Assembly (NCBI GenBank): GCA_947000775.1
Contig: CAMQGK010000565.1
Span: 8,343,001 to 8,407,000, forward strand
Direction of reading: 5' to 3'
Origin: Pterois miles
Taxonomy: Eukaryota; Chordata; Actinopteri; Perciformes; Scorpaenidae
DNA length: 64,000 bases
Every line of letters begins with the position of its first letter. Within the stretch, counting starts at the first letter, position 1. The notes beneath the pieces were generated by a model. The model searched no databases. It was not told the origin of the DNA and saw only the letters and a program-made list of their open reading frames with translations. The translations under genes and the position numbers were made by a program. Shown here piece after piece: positions 25,176 to 36,510 of the stretch.

Positions 25176-25908
25176 TAATAATGACACAAATTAATCACTT
25201 ATATAGCTGTACACGTAATGACGTCTAAAATAATGAATACACCATAGACATTATCCACAAGGGTTTAACAACATTTCAAACTGACCCAGGCAAAGACGAG
25301 ACTGTCTGCACCCAGCAGGCGAGTAAACCAGTAACCTTCGTCAAAGGACGAGATTTCCTCGACAAGAAGAGCAGAACAATGGGCACACACTCTGTCCCAA
25401 ATGCTTTGTATCAGGAATACCTAATGCACTGCTTTGCTGGAGAGAGGCCAGATAATAAAGCTCAGTCAGGATCAGTGAAGCCGCTCTCCACTGACTCTAC
25501 CCTCATTGTTGGATGCCTCGCTCCCTGGGAGTCGCTGTGCGTTATCAGTGATCATCAAAGGCACTGTCAGGAAAGTGTGGAACTGGGGCTTCCACAGGCT
25601 GTCCGAGACGCGAGACACATCCAAATGAGACAGGCTTATTAATTCTTCAAAAGCCACACGGCTTCCTTTTCCCCGAGACTCATTTTGGTACATTTAAGGA
25701 TGATAAAAGCTCAGCCAGGGAGCTCTCCCGCCTCTCCTTGCTGTCTTACTTTTTCTTTCTCACACATACATCATACATAATGCAGACACATGCATTCAGT
25801 TGATGTCAAGAAGATATTACTTTAAAATAGCTGTCATGTCTCAAAGTCTTTTGTAGAAATGGAAATAAGGACATTTCAGGGACAAAAAAAATCTGAGTTA
25901 AAAGCACA
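25176..25908. other. Unique block, possibly regulatory
   Basis: No repeat and no supported gene. The 25260-25700 part has balanced composition and resembles conserved noncoding DNA in texture. An 87-codon frame at 25379 has no known domain. Confidence 0.3.
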
Positions 25909-27148
25909 CACAGTGACTACGTTTACGTGCACAAAATATTCTGGTTTTTGCCCTTATTCCAAAAAAAGATTCTTACTAAGCTGTTTACATGGCTCTGAAT
26001 ATGAAAACGAATATTCCACTAATATTCCCATTTGTATGCAGCCGTGCATGCTTCAAATAACGTAACTGGTGACAGACTTGCTCTATGTCATTCCTTCAAC
26101 CATCTTGAAAAGGTTGGCATTCAGATATTTGCACACATCCAAAAACCTGTTGCAACATATTCTCATACAACAGTTCATATGATATCTTACAAAAAAGTTA
26201 TTCCTCCTTTTTTTGTTTATTGTAAGAATGTCCAGCAACCCATGTCAGTTTACGCTCATTACATGCATACAGTCTTTTCAAAATAAACTGCCTTCTGCAC
26301 AGGCAACAACTTCCTTAGGTTAAGGCAATAAAATTACTTAGTTAGGCTTAGGGAAATATGCACTTGGCTAGGTTTCAGCAACAAAACTATTAGTTTTAGT
26401 AAAAGATTGTGGTTTGGCTCAAAATAAAACCTGAAGTCATGTTACATAAGTACAGCTATGTGGCAAATAAATCAACACTGATATCTGGATTCATACAGGA
26501 CACAAACGTCGGTCTCCTGGACAAAAGTCTCATATTTTTTGACCCACCCATCCACCCCAACCCCCTCCCTATGCTTGCCACTATTTATATTTCTTGGCTC
26601 ATGATATCGTTAATTACACACAGTTTAATTTTGGAGGATATTCACGGATTAAAGTGCATTACTTTTTGTAGTTTCTGCTACAAACTGTGTATGAGACCAG
26701 CCTACCTGCTGATATCCAAGTCTTTCATGATGTTTAAAAGTAAGTGTGTTTCTCCTTCCAACCAGAAATGTGGACTTTTCTTTTGGCCATGCATCTCTGC
26801 AAACTGTCTGGTCGGTTTGTGCTCCAAGCGCAGAGCTGGCCGCAAATAGACAAGAGGATGTGGGTTATAAACTGCCGTAAAAACCCCCACTGAGATGCAC
26901 ATTCATAATGTGCTGTATATATGTCCAAAGAATGCTCCTAAAATCGGAACAATAATGGCACATCCCACCTGTCTTAATTGGAAAATGCTAAAAATAAGTT
27001 TTTGGAAGATTGGAAGAATAATATCTAATTCAGAAAACAAATGGAAAATATTGTCTACATGGCCCGAATCAGATTTAGAATATTGTCATATTGGAATAAG
27101 TGTAGGAATATTGTGTAATATAGTGTGCATGTCAACGTAGTCAGTGTG
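25909..27148 (+). mobile_element. 1.24-kb TIR element with nested family-D repeat
   Basis: Ends are inverted repeats of 25 bases with 22 matches (25909-25933 and 27124-27148). The inner 20 bases read TGACTACGTTTACGTGCACA at the left and TGACTACGTTGACATGCACA at the right, reverse-complemented. Subterminal CTTATTCCAA and ATATTCC words are also mirrored. No target duplication is clear, so the superfamily is undetermined. The interior from about 26150 to 26705 is a family-D repeat, most simply a later insertion. A 146-codon frame at 26409-26849 spans the junction and is not a recognisable transposase. Confidence 0.65.
26150..26705 (+). repeat. Dispersed repeat, family D copy 2 (nested)
   Basis: It aligns with 6597-7060 in the same orientation: TTCATATGATA, AATGTCCAGCAAC, TTTTCAAAATAAAC, AAATAAATCAACACTGATAT, GACCCACCCATCC-type pyrimidine-rich part, AATTACACACA, and GTGTATGAGACCAGCCT. 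It lies wholly inside the TIR element 25909-27148. Confidence 0.65.
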
Positions 27149-27874
27149 GTTTGCAGCTATGCTTTCTGCATACATAGACATATTTTCATGACTGAGCTTT
27201 CTGCTTTTTTTTCTGCTGTCAGTGGCCAAATAGTGGAGTCAGACAGCTCTCACACTGTATATGTCAGAAGGGCCACTGCTGGAGACGTGAATATGTGCTC
27301 AGCAAAAACATTCCCAGAAACCGAAAGTTTAAAAGACAAAACTTGACTGTTGTTGAGTTTCTTCTGACACGGTTACTGTTCAGCTACAAAGTTGACATGT
27401 GAAGGAGACAAAGTCCTTAATTCTGCATAATGCAGCAGCCAATTTCTCCCCAATCAACATAAGAACTGCTTCAGTGGAAGAAAATGGAATCTCAGACAAT
27501 GAGAGCCATTTTAATGGGAGGGAACAGAGGAGGACAAAGCCTTGAAATTCATTATAACTTTTTCTGCATTTTCTCTCTATTGCTGCACATTGGATTATAT
27601 GTGGAACATGAAAAGCTTTAATCATCTTAATTACTCCTACATTTGCAAGCTCCTTGAAACCAAAGGAAGATGCAAGTGTTTCTATCGTTAAAATGCACAT
27701 AATTTGAATGTAATATGAGAACCCTAATTGGTGAATTCATGGTTATCAAGGGGCCTCCTTCATTACCATTCAAGAGGCTCCTTCGTGGTGGCCATATTTT
27801 CATAATGAATGTGATTCTTTTCCTCCATCAGTGCAATAACTAATTGCACAGACCAGCTGATCGCCACCCACACC

Positions 27875-27905
<31 letters not shown>

Positions 27906-28639
27906 CTACACACCCATCATTAATATGGCAAGTTTTTTTCTGTTTACAACTCATAACATGAATATAAGAACTTGTTTCTCTTCACTTTTGACACTGATAA
28001 CGTGGATGTACATTGCTTGGCCCACTATGGATTCACTGCAATCCACACCAAGAAGTCCATATTCATTTGATTATGGCAATTTGAATTGTTAATAATTGTT
28101 TCCATAACCAACTTGACCAAAATATTCTGTATAATATTTAATAAAGAGTAAAGCAGAATAGAACCAGACAGTACCACGACTAATAAAAGATGTCTACTTT
28201 ACTTTGTGCAACACAGACGAGGTATTTCTACTTTCCTTAGAATCTCACAAAATAAGAAACTGAAAGTGGAGTTTCACAATAATCATAGCTTTTCCATGTG
28301 AAAAGTGAAATACAGCTTTCACTTGAATTATTTCATGTATCAGGTGGACGTGAACGCATTCAAGGCTCCTGCTGAGCAGACCATGCCATTGTAAAGCAAC
28401 AAAAAATAGCACATGAAGATTTGGACCCCAAATTACATTTTAAACATTTGAAAAAAAAAAGGCATCTTTTCAATGTCTGCAATTGCAGTAGCTAATTAAG
28501 CCGTCACAATGGGAACAGCCAGCGAACTTCTTTCCTCGAATATCCAGGTTTTGAGGTTATTTAAAGAATAATTTAACACCAGTGACGCATTGAGCTCTGT
28601 GGTGGAAAGTTTCAAGTCTTCTGCACCTGTAGGGCAAAT
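27149..28639. other. Unique noncoding DNA, no gene supported
   Basis: A 106-codon reverse frame at 27380-27700 shows no known domain. The part around 27700-27860 has a conserved-element-like texture. A CA microsatellite is annotated separately. No RNA gene was recognised. Confidence 0.4.
27866..27906. repeat. Imperfect CA microsatellite
   Basis: About 40 bases of CA/CCA repeats, interrupted by CCCA and AA. Confidence 0.9.
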
Positions 28640-28874
28640 GGGAGGATGAGGGTCAAACAAACACCGGGCTTTCACCCAGGAGGCCGCTGCTCTTGTCCCG
28701 TGTGAAACCAAGTCAACGTTGACTTATTTTACCTCAGTTTTGTTTCATAAGTTCCACACGTAAATACTGCCCTTTATGTAAAAAACAAAACAGACTTTTT
28801 TAATGTAACAAACCTGTTTTGCTAAACCTAAACAAAAGTTTTGTCTTGTAAGTAAACCTGCAAACTATTTAAAC
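28640..28874 (-). repeat. Dispersed repeat, family D fragment (reverse)
   Basis: It contains GGGTCAAACAAACACCGGGC and TTTCACCCAGGAGGC, the reverse complement of the block near 7378-7445 and a sister of the 690 fragment. The CTAAACCTAAACAAAAGTTT part recalls the 59880 fragment. It abuts the hAT MITE that starts at 28875. Confidence 0.55.
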
Positions 28875-29590
28875 TAGGGATGTTAATAATTAACCGTATG
28901 ACATTAAGTATTTATCCAGTTAACACTATCGGTGAAATAGTTAAAAGAAAAATTAATAATTAATTAAAAAGCTGGAAGAAAAGCTGGTCCATTTTAAGAG
29001 AGAGAGCCGGCGTAGATACAGGAAGTTGGCTCTGGCCTTCCAGCTGAAGAGTTGTAGCCTCGTAGCATTTATTCAATGACAAATAAACTGTACGCACACT
29101 GTCTGCTACAGCTACGTTCTACGGTGATGCACACATGGTCTGTCATAAACTCACTGACGTTACGCTACAGGGGCATGAAGCCACTGGTAACGTAGCATAA
29201 ACACACACAGTGTCGTTAATCTTATGTTACAGACATACAGCAGACAACCTGCTAAACTAAACTAAACGTGCGGTGGAGACTTTTACTGGGAAAGTGGCTG
29301 CTACATGCGTGGCTACATCACCGTGGCTGCTAACGTTCCCGGACAGGGAACCGGGGACAGTGAACGCAGCACCGTGGCTGCTAATGTTCCCGGACAGGGA
29401 ACCGGGGACAGTGAATGCAGCATCGTGGCTGCTACAGTAACTCCACTGATGATGAACTGGTGACTCAGTTGTCTGTTGTGCTCATATGTTGTAGATGGCA
29501 CACCGCTGCATGCGAGGCACAAATCTTGTCGGTTAACGGTTACTAATCGGTTAACGAGGGCCAGTTATTGGTTAAGAAAAAAAATTCTGT
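28875..29590 (+). mobile_element. hAT-type MITE, TAGGGATG family, copy 1
   Basis: It begins TAGGGATGTTAATAATTAAC and is the reverse complement of the complete copy at 53959-54734 along its length. Shared blocks include AAAAGCTGG, AGCTGGTCCA, ACAGGAAGTTGGCTCTGG, TGTAGCCTCGTAGCATTTAT, GGTGGAGACTTTTACTGGGA and CTCAGTTG. The right terminal repeat is lost near GGTTAAGAAAAA. The TAGGGATG terminus is typical of hAT-type elements, but no 8-bp duplication was seen here. It contains a 51-bp tandem duplication and no transposase. Confidence 0.75.
29320..29434. repeat. 51-bp tandem repeat inside the hAT MITE
   Basis: Two complete 51-bp units (29320-29370 and 29371-29421) differ at two positions and are followed by a partial third of 13 bases. 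Each unit contains GTGGCTGCTAA, TTCCCGGACAGGGAACCGG (itself nearly palindromic around TTCCCGGACAGGGAA) and ACAGTGAA.GCAGC. The sister MITE at 53959 has a corresponding duplicated segment (GCAGCCACGGTGCTGCATTC twice, reverse strand), so the duplication may predate the spread of this subfamily. Confidence 0.85.
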
Positions 29591-29622
29591 ATGTAAACTG
29601 ACACGCCAGCTCTGACACGTCC

Positions 29623-29875
29623 AAAAAATTAGTTTTATAAAATGGTCACTATATTCCAACAGTAGTAACTGAGACCGTTAACCTGAAAAAAATCATGTGC
29701 CTCTGTGTCCTCCAGTTTCTCCTCAGGGCACCAGCATGATTTTACAGACCGGAGGAAAACAACCAGTCAGAGCTGATCTGAAGTCTGCTGTCCAGCTGCC
29801 GTTGATGAAAGCCACAATTCAGTCACTCAGGAACTCCAACCAAACAGTCAAACTAGGCAGCGCTGATCAAATATC
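29623..29875 (+). mobile_element. TTAA-type MITE, partial copy
   Basis: It aligns with the left 290 bases of the nested MITE at 19452: TTTTATAAAATGGTCACTAT, CTCTGTGTCCTCC, ACAGACCGGAGGAAAA, GTCAGAGCTGATCTGAAGTC, GTCCAGCTGCCGT, and GGCAGCGCTGATCAAATAT. Both terminal repeats and the right half are missing. Confidence 0.75.
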
Positions 29876-31228
29876 TGACACTAGAGGGCTACCTAGAGTG
29901 TCATGATTTGAAGCGTAGGGCAGATTAAGCGTTTCAAGAGTTGGGAGTGATAATGCGTTGGACAATGATGTCACAGTGTACTGACAGTGTACAGTTTTAC
30001 ATCAGCAGCAAGATCACATATTTAAGGCACCAAATGTCAGAAAAACAAGATTTTCAGCTTTGGCTGCTGTTTGTTTATGTAAGTTAATAAAGGGGGACCT
30101 TTAGATTCCACTTATTTCCAGGATTTGTTCATTCAGAGAGCGATGGTCACCGCCAGTTGTGTTATTTGTACAGCTAAGATGTTGTGTAATCACTGGATTT
30201 GGGTGTTTTAAGGAGCTTTGTCACTGCAGCTGAGTCAGACTAAGGCAGAATTTGGAAATCTTGGTGAATCAGTCAGCTTTATTTTAATTGGAGTAAAGCT
30301 CTAAATTCATGGCTAACAGAGTAAGCTCGCCAAAATGCTTTGGTGTTTGTTTACACAAACAGCAACAAAAGAGATGCTGCTGCTAAATCACTGCCTCATG
30401 TACTTGACATGCATATGAAGTGGCAAATTAATGCAAACCCAAGGAAAGGTGTCCACATTTCATTAAACCATACAGTTGGATATTTTGCATTTACATTCAA
30501 CTAATGTAAAAATAGCCGCTGCTAAAAGGTCTGTGAACAAGGAGCAGCCATGCCCTCTTGTCTCAGGAGTCCGTTGGATAATGTGGTGGGGTTCACCCTG
30601 AGGTGCAGGGGATCTCACTACAGGGCCAGATGATGTGCAGGTCAGCCCATTCGGGCACAAAGCCCAGCTGACTTGTTCAGCGAAGCTAAGCCAGCAGCCA
30701 CTGCCAGGGGGGTTAGAGGTTAGCGTAAGCCGCTCTGGGCCACCGCAGCCCACTGGCTCTGAACAGCAGGGTCAGCTGTGGGTCTGCAGGGCCCCTCCGC
30801 TAGGTAAAGCACTCCAAGAAAAACATAGCAACAACAAAAACATGACGAGCAGATGAGAAAAAAAAAATAAGAAAACACTTTCGTGAGGATTATGTCTGCT
30901 TCCAGTGTGGAAAAGAGGGTGAGATTTTATCTCAGTCACACAGCTTAAACATACAAGTAGATTTTCAAAAGCACAGTGTAGTAAATGTGGCCAATGCTAT
31001 GGTTTGTCTATTTTTCTGAGATTAGTTTTCAAGGCGGCATCAGATGCCATTCAGGAGGTGTGATGGCCTATTTCACAAACCAATGCTTTTTTGTTAGAAT
31101 ACTTAATAATCAGAAGCACACATTCTGGTTTTCTGGTTAGTAATTGATGAATGATTGAATGTAACTGGAAATGTGTAAATGTGAAATTAGAACCCATGCA
31201 ACCCAACAAAACAGCAAACCAAATAAAC

Positions 31229-31281
<53 letters not shown>

Positions 31282-32973
31282 GGCGAGCTGTCCATTAACA
31301 TACATGTTTATGCCCGGGCACTTAATCAACAGACTGCTGTAGCAGAGACGCTACCAATATGCATGTCATTTTCTAATCTATGCAGTGACTGGAAAAATAC
31401 ATTATGAAATCTAGCCCAAACACATGTTTGTCGACATATTAATGAGGCCCCAGTCGCCAAGAGAGACAGCGCCGCTCTACCGATATGTCTGTTTAGCCCC
31501 GAGCATGCTAACAGCATTGTCAATTTCTTGACTGAGTCCCTTAAGGCTGCTGGTACAAAAGACACTTCACTTTGACGACGGAGGGGGTTAGAGGGTGGAG
31601 AGCTCCTCCCCCAACGCCGCCTCTCCACACGAAAAGATAATTGTCTCCTCCTTACCCAGAGAGATGGGTGTATTTCCATGACCTATACTAGGGACTCTTC
31701 CCCTCTCCTGCGCAGCCAGAGATGTCACAGTGGTTTGCCATAATTACTTTTGCTGATAGAGGTGAGAGAGGACATTTGCATCAGATGAGGCGCTCAGCGG
31801 TCGGGTCTCCCCACTCGCCATACGCAGCTTTTAATGTCACCGTAATCTCTAAAGGTTAGCATTGGCAGCACCACTGTATATCTCCACAACTAGCTGAATC
31901 AGTGGTTTGGAAATGGGTTTGACATTGAGTTCGGATAAACGCGAGAACACAGTCACTAAAACACACACACACCTGCAAACAGGAAGAAAACACCTTGGAA
32001 GAGCTGTCCTGCATCTTCACTCAATCGGCTATTTCTGCACTGAGGACTAAACAAGATTGGCAAGGTCAGGCTGTGATTTCTTAACAGAGCAGCCCCCTCT
32101 TTAGACACTCATTGAGCTGCAGAGATAAATATATCCAGTACAGACTCAGAGGAGGTGTTCGCCTTTTAGTATCCGCTGCTTCCTGCATATTTGTGGTTTT
32201 ACAAAAAATCTGCCATTTATGGATGCGTATTGCACAAAAGAAATACAAGAACTTCACTTTGATAGAAAAAGATGGTCAACAAATTATGCTTGACAAACTG
32301 ACACAAAGAAATCAGCATAAACACTCATCTGATTTAGTTATCAGCGTCGCTTGAGTGAAACAGACCCAGTTTACTTCAGCTGGGGTGGCAGCTACATCAT
32401 GCAGTTTGACAAGACTCTCCAGTCTCTGTTTCTAACCTTGTCTCCTAGATTGTGTTGATATACAGCTAATTTGCAACAGGAAACACATTTTGAGGGAAAC
32501 ATAATGCTGACTGGAGTACATTTTCTGTTAATATGATGAGGAAATGTGGTTAATTAATGCACCTGGCAAGTTGTAAAAATGATGAAACTGAATGAATCAG
32601 CAAAATTTTCACTGTATATATTTTGTTTTACAATTATAAGAAAATATATGATGTTGCAATACAAAGTCTGTTTATTAAACTGTTTTATGGCTAAACCTAA
32701 ACACAGACTCAGGTTGCAAACCCCAGACTGATGGAACAGAAATGTAGTGCGTTGTTCACTCAAAACAAAGGTAGTGATTGCATTTGTCACCACAATGTAC
32801 CAATTCAGTAATGTATGAATATAATTTCTACCTGCCAGTGAACAAGAGGGCCAGTCCACCAGACCTCTTCACCAAGCTCTGACGGTGGTTGGTCAGTTTG
32901 GAGTCAGTTTGTCATTTTGAACAAAGTCCACAAATAATAATCTTCCCTTCATATCGGCATTCTGACATGTCTG
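29876..32973. other. Unique noncoding DNA, no gene supported
   Basis: It contains a GC-rich part at 30560-30800 that has no recognisable gene or SINE head, a TTA microsatellite at 31229, and a balanced-composition block at 31400-31860 that could be a conserved element. A 117-codon reverse frame at 31326-31679 resembles nothing known. Confidence 0.4.
31229..31280. repeat. TTA/ATT microsatellite, about 17 units
   Basis: Perfect trinucleotide run following AACCAAATAAAC. Retroposon 3' ends in fish often finish AATAAAGTTATTATT, so the tract could be a retroposon tail that expanded, but no body is visible. The Ile- and Tyr-rich frames across it are artefacts. Confidence 0.9.
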
Positions 32974-34602
32974 CAGTGGTGGAATGTAACTAAGTACATT
33001 TACTCAAGTACTGTACCTAAGGGGAGACACGCCAGCTGAACACAGTAAAAAATAAACACTAACAGATATCACAATGGAATTGCCCAGTGGATTACTTACG
33101 TACATCTTTTTTCAAATACATGTTTAAATGCAAACAGACATTATCTTATCAAATGTGCTAATGTGCACATATTTCCAGAACAGAAATCTGAACTATGGAT
33201 TAAACCAGGTTCAAAAATCATGTTTCACTTTGTTCACATATTAGAGTCAAAGGTTTTTACAGAGGGGTCTTTGGATATGTCTTTTTATCACTCCTTAAAT
33301 CAGAAAATACTGTAAATAGCCATTAAAAAAAATACATTTTGGCTATGTTTTTAGGATAAAAGCTCCTGTATATCAGGCTATGAAAGATATGTAAACAACC
33401 CCCTCTGTATGAACCTTCAGAATATAGATATAAATGAAACTGGAAAGTTTAGTGGATGTAAGAGCTACTGAAGTGGAGATTTCTGGATCATGAGAGAGCT
33501 CCTTTGGAGAAAAACTGCTTACATTGTAAAACGCTACATGTGAAAAGGGTAAAAAATAAATAAATGATATCATTATTAATCTTACCCAGTTGTTCACTTA
33601 CATTAAGCCAATTGTTATTTTTCTATTACAAGTTTTATGAAGTGTTATGTTTAAATGACAGGCATTATCTAATGCTAACTTTAGGTGAATTTAGGAGAAA
33701 TCTACAGACACAAATTCTTTCCACTAGTCTGACAGAAGACATGTTATAGAAGGAAAACTTCAAAAATGACCAGGGCATGTATTTGTAAAGTACATGTATT
33801 TTACTTTAACATTTCCACTCCCTGAAACTTTCTACTTCTACTTCAGTACTGAGAAGTCGTGGGGTACTGTACTTTTACTGTACTGTACTTTTAACTTCAC
33901 TATATTTGTCTGACAGCTTTAGTTACTTTACATATACATTATCACACATTGCACATTTAAATTATTGCTACGAACTAGCTACCCAGCAGCAATCAGAATT
34001 AACCCCACCTTTACCAGCTGCTTAATGCATCAGTAATTATAATCCAGTGATAGGCTATAATATATTCTGTGGGTCATTCTGAAAAATGAGTACTTTTACT
34101 TCCTGTACTTCAGGTACATTGTGATGTTAATACAAATACTTTTACTAGAGTATGGCTTTGAATGCAGGGCTTTTACTCCTAACATAGTATCTTGACACTG
34201 CTGTTGTTAAAAGTCCCCAGAAGGAGATCACATGACAACACCTGAAGCAGGGAGGATAAAACAAACACTCCTACATGGAAAGGACCCGCCCCCCTCAGGT
34301 GCAATCACTTTCACTCAATCAGAGGCTTTATATGCTGCCTCCCTCTGTTTGTTCTCCTTCTTTTGACTTCAGGCATCATGTGTGCATGTGATTTATACTT
34401 ATTATGTTGCAGTATCTGTTTTTTCTCCCACAGACAAAGATAGAGGCAGGCAACCACAGAACTAATAAGAAATCTGCGTCAGTAAATAAACTGCTCTGCA
34501 TAAATGGAATCTGCTGATTGTGCTCATATCCATTAAGTCAAACCCAATACAATCTAGTATTGGTACTTAAGTAAAAGATCTGAATACCACTTCTGCCAAC
34601 TG
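32974..34602 (+). mobile_element. Nonautonomous hAT element with 8-bp target duplication, interrupted
   Basis: It starts CAGTGGTGGAATGTAACTAA and ends with the reverse complement of CAGTTGGCAGAAGTGGTATT. The interior has the ACTTTTACT and GTACTTTTAC words and the AATGCATCAGTAATTATAAT block typical of a very common percomorph hAT MITE. Flanking 8-mers CATGTCTG (32966-32973) and TGTGTCTG (34603-34610) differ only by two transitions, fitting the 8-bp duplication of hAT. A family-C repeat occupies about 33021-33771. An unmatched 340-base segment (about 34205-34545) may be a second insertion. It is noncoding. Confidence 0.8.
33021..33771 (+). mobile_element. Dispersed repeat, family C copy 2 (nested in hAT element)
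   Basis: It aligns with both halves of the interrupted copy at 18911-20209 and is itself uninterrupted. The single TTAA at 33603-33606 is the empty counterpart of the MITE site at 19448. It begins GGGGAGACACGCC directly after the hAT sequence TACTGTACCTAA and stops before GTATTTGTAAAGTACATGTA, where hAT-type sequence resumes. It has no recognised coding capacity. Confidence 0.8.
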
Positions 34603-34610
34603 TGTGTCTG

Positions 34611-35430
34611 TGGTATTGAGTAAAAGATTAGATTGGAATCCACTGTTCCAAGAAGTTTCTCTTCCCTTGTCTGCTGCAATGATCACTATGAGCATGCTAT
34701 CAAATTTCCAAGAAACAAAAGTAGCTTAGCTCACAGGGAAGCACACCAAATGCACTGATCATGCAAGGATAGCGCAGCAGTGCTCATCACTGGAAAACCC
34801 CAGCTGTCTTGTTTTACAACCAAGCTGAAGCATCTTGATATCTGAAATGCTACTATAGTGTATAACCAAGAACAACATGTTTGCTTTCCTAAGGTTAGCA
34901 AACAAACATACCTGCACACAACAGGCACCAGGCTTAAAAGGCTCTCACAGATGGGCTGTAATTAGCAAAATTAAAATGAAAATATGCTTGAAAACTTTCT
35001 TGAAAACTGATGAAGAAAACTGAATTTTTTTTCACAATATGAGGTAATTTCTGAACCAGTAGCTTCCTCAGGCTTTTGCCACATATTTATTTATGTTGCT
35101 GCTGTTGTAACCTATCTTACCTATTTTATTCCCATCTATTCTAGCATGAAGGGGGCTGCAACTGCATTTCATTTTGCAATCCTGTGTAGTGTGATGACAC
35201 TAAAGCTCAACGTTGAAATTGTCTTGGTTTTGCGAAGACAGCACTTAACTGCAAATTTTTGCACAAAATCGTACACAAAAGTGTGAAAGTTCGGCAATAA
35301 ACAATGGAAACAATTGAGTTTTTCATATAAGATTGTGATCTTGCTCAAATACTGAGAAAGTCAATGCTGACTTGAAGCATGTAACATACAGTGGTTCGCT
35401 GTTTTAATATGTCACCGAAACAAAGATCTT
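34611..35430. other. Unique DNA with a possible retroposon tail
   Basis: No gene. The part at about 35150-35235 (GCAACTGCATTTCATTTTGC, then GTGTAGTGTGATGACACTAA) resembles the 3' ends of some fish retroposons (GACAATAAAG-type), but the match is weak and no body is present. Confidence 0.35.
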
Positions 35431-35693
35431 TCATCATGAAAAACACTTTTTCAGTGATTCTGCACATTCAGATTAGGCTACCCGTCCTATATCGCATGCA
35501 TGCTCATTAGAGTATATCACCCACAGCTTGACAACTACCTTTACAGAGGTGCACTGTATTTTTCTTGCAGACTGGGCCTTTTAAGGGGGGGGGGGGGTGT
35601 TGAAGAGACAGGTATTAAGCGTTTCACACAGAGGGTGAATACAGGTATATTCAGACAGACAGTATGAGGAAAAATAACATGGTTTTGAACATT
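35431..35693 (+). mobile_element. piggyBac-type MITE, degenerate copy
   Basis: It runs parallel to the intact MITE 36515-36903: ATCATGAAAAACACTTTTTC, TATATCACCCACAGCTTGAC, AACTACCTTTACAGAGGTGC, GCAGACTGGGCCTTTTAAG, AAGAGACAGG and ACAGGTATATTCAGACAGA. An internal segment is deleted, the outermost terminal bases and TTAA sites are lost, and a G13 run (35585-35597) replaces the AAGAGGCGGG part. It lies only about 820 bases from the intact copy. Confidence 0.75.
35585..35597. repeat. Poly-G tract, G13
   Basis: An uninterrupted run of 13 G inside the degenerate MITE at 35431. Confidence 0.9.
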
Positions 35694-36009
35694 AACGGAT
35701 GTACACTTGCTCTAGAAGAAACCCAAAACCTCCCTTTAATTTACTTTACGGATGCTGCAGAGGTGTACAGTGAAGAAAGCCTGCTCTCCCCGTCTTTGTA
35801 CCATCGTCTTTATTCCTCCAAATCTCCCACTCTGAGAGAGCGATTCTGTCTATAGTCTCTAAATCCCACACCTCCCAGAGCATACGCGTCTGTTCATCAC
35901 ACTTTCTCCATTCTCTTCTTTTTTTGGTTTCTGGGTTTCTGGTGACATTTTCAAAGTGCCAGATCCTTGCCTTGAGACATTGTGCATGTGCCCACACCTC
36001 TCCGCCCCC

Positions 36010-36012
<3 letters not shown>

Positions 36013-36055
<43 letters not shown>
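36013..36055. repeat. AC microsatellite, about 21 units
   Basis: A perfect AC run. Four of the longer frames nearby, including a 166-codon reverse frame, read through it and are rich in Cys-Val or Thr-His repeats; they are not genes. Confidence 0.95.
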
Positions 36056-36059
<4 letters not shown>

Positions 36060-36278
36060 AAGCAGACACACACTCTCCTCGCCTGGAGCCAGGCCCCTCT
36101 GTGCTCGTCTACCTCAGAGAAGCTGGAGCTTGGCATAGAGAGGAGGCTCTGGTGGATTCTGTGCTCCGCCTGCCAATGCTGCTCTTTTGATCTGCAGCCA
36201 GCTGATGACAGATCTACATTAAGCTCATAGTCTTCTCTCTCTCGCTCTGCTTCTCCTCTCCTCTTCCTTGACACTGGG

Positions 36279-36458
36279 GCCAAAATGTTACAGTAAGTCC
36301 ACGAGCATTGGTGGGAATCGACATCCCGTGGGGTCGGTGCCGTGAGTCTCTTCTCACACCAGAATGAGAGAAATATAGAATGCTGAGTGGGTTTCCAACT
36401 TGCAGAGAAATACCATGTGGGTGTACGCCAAAGATAGTGTCGTATCAACAATCCAAGG
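36279..36458 (+). repeat. Perfect 180-bp inverted repeat, left arm
   Basis: Its reverse complement lies at 41225-41404. I compared the two base by base and found no mismatch over 180 positions, then abrupt loss of similarity on both sides. The arm starts GCCAAAATGTTACAG and ends CAACAATCCAAGG. It has no terminal inverted repeats, no recognisable target duplication and no convincing coding content; the shared frame is open on one strand only by chance length. The perfect identity contrasts with the diverged repeats elsewhere in the window. Confidence 0.9.
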
Positions 36459-36510
36459 GGAAGCTATACACATCTCTGATGTATACCTCCAAACCTCCAA
36501 AAATCCACCC

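Noticed and set aside
29320..29434. Direct repeats suggestive of a CRISPR-like array
   Set aside because: The units are head-to-tail without spacers and sit inside a eukaryotic MITE.
30560..30800. GC-rich stretch considered as a SINE or small RNA gene
   Set aside because: No A- or B-box pair, tail, flanking duplication or second copy was found.
31151..31407. Ile-rich and Tyr-rich frames
   Set aside because: They are direct translations of the TTA microsatellite.
35951..36451. 166-codon reverse frame
   Set aside because: It runs through the AC microsatellite and one arm of the 180-bp inverted repeat. The identical peptide at 41166-41423 reflects the duplicated DNA and is no sign of a protein family.
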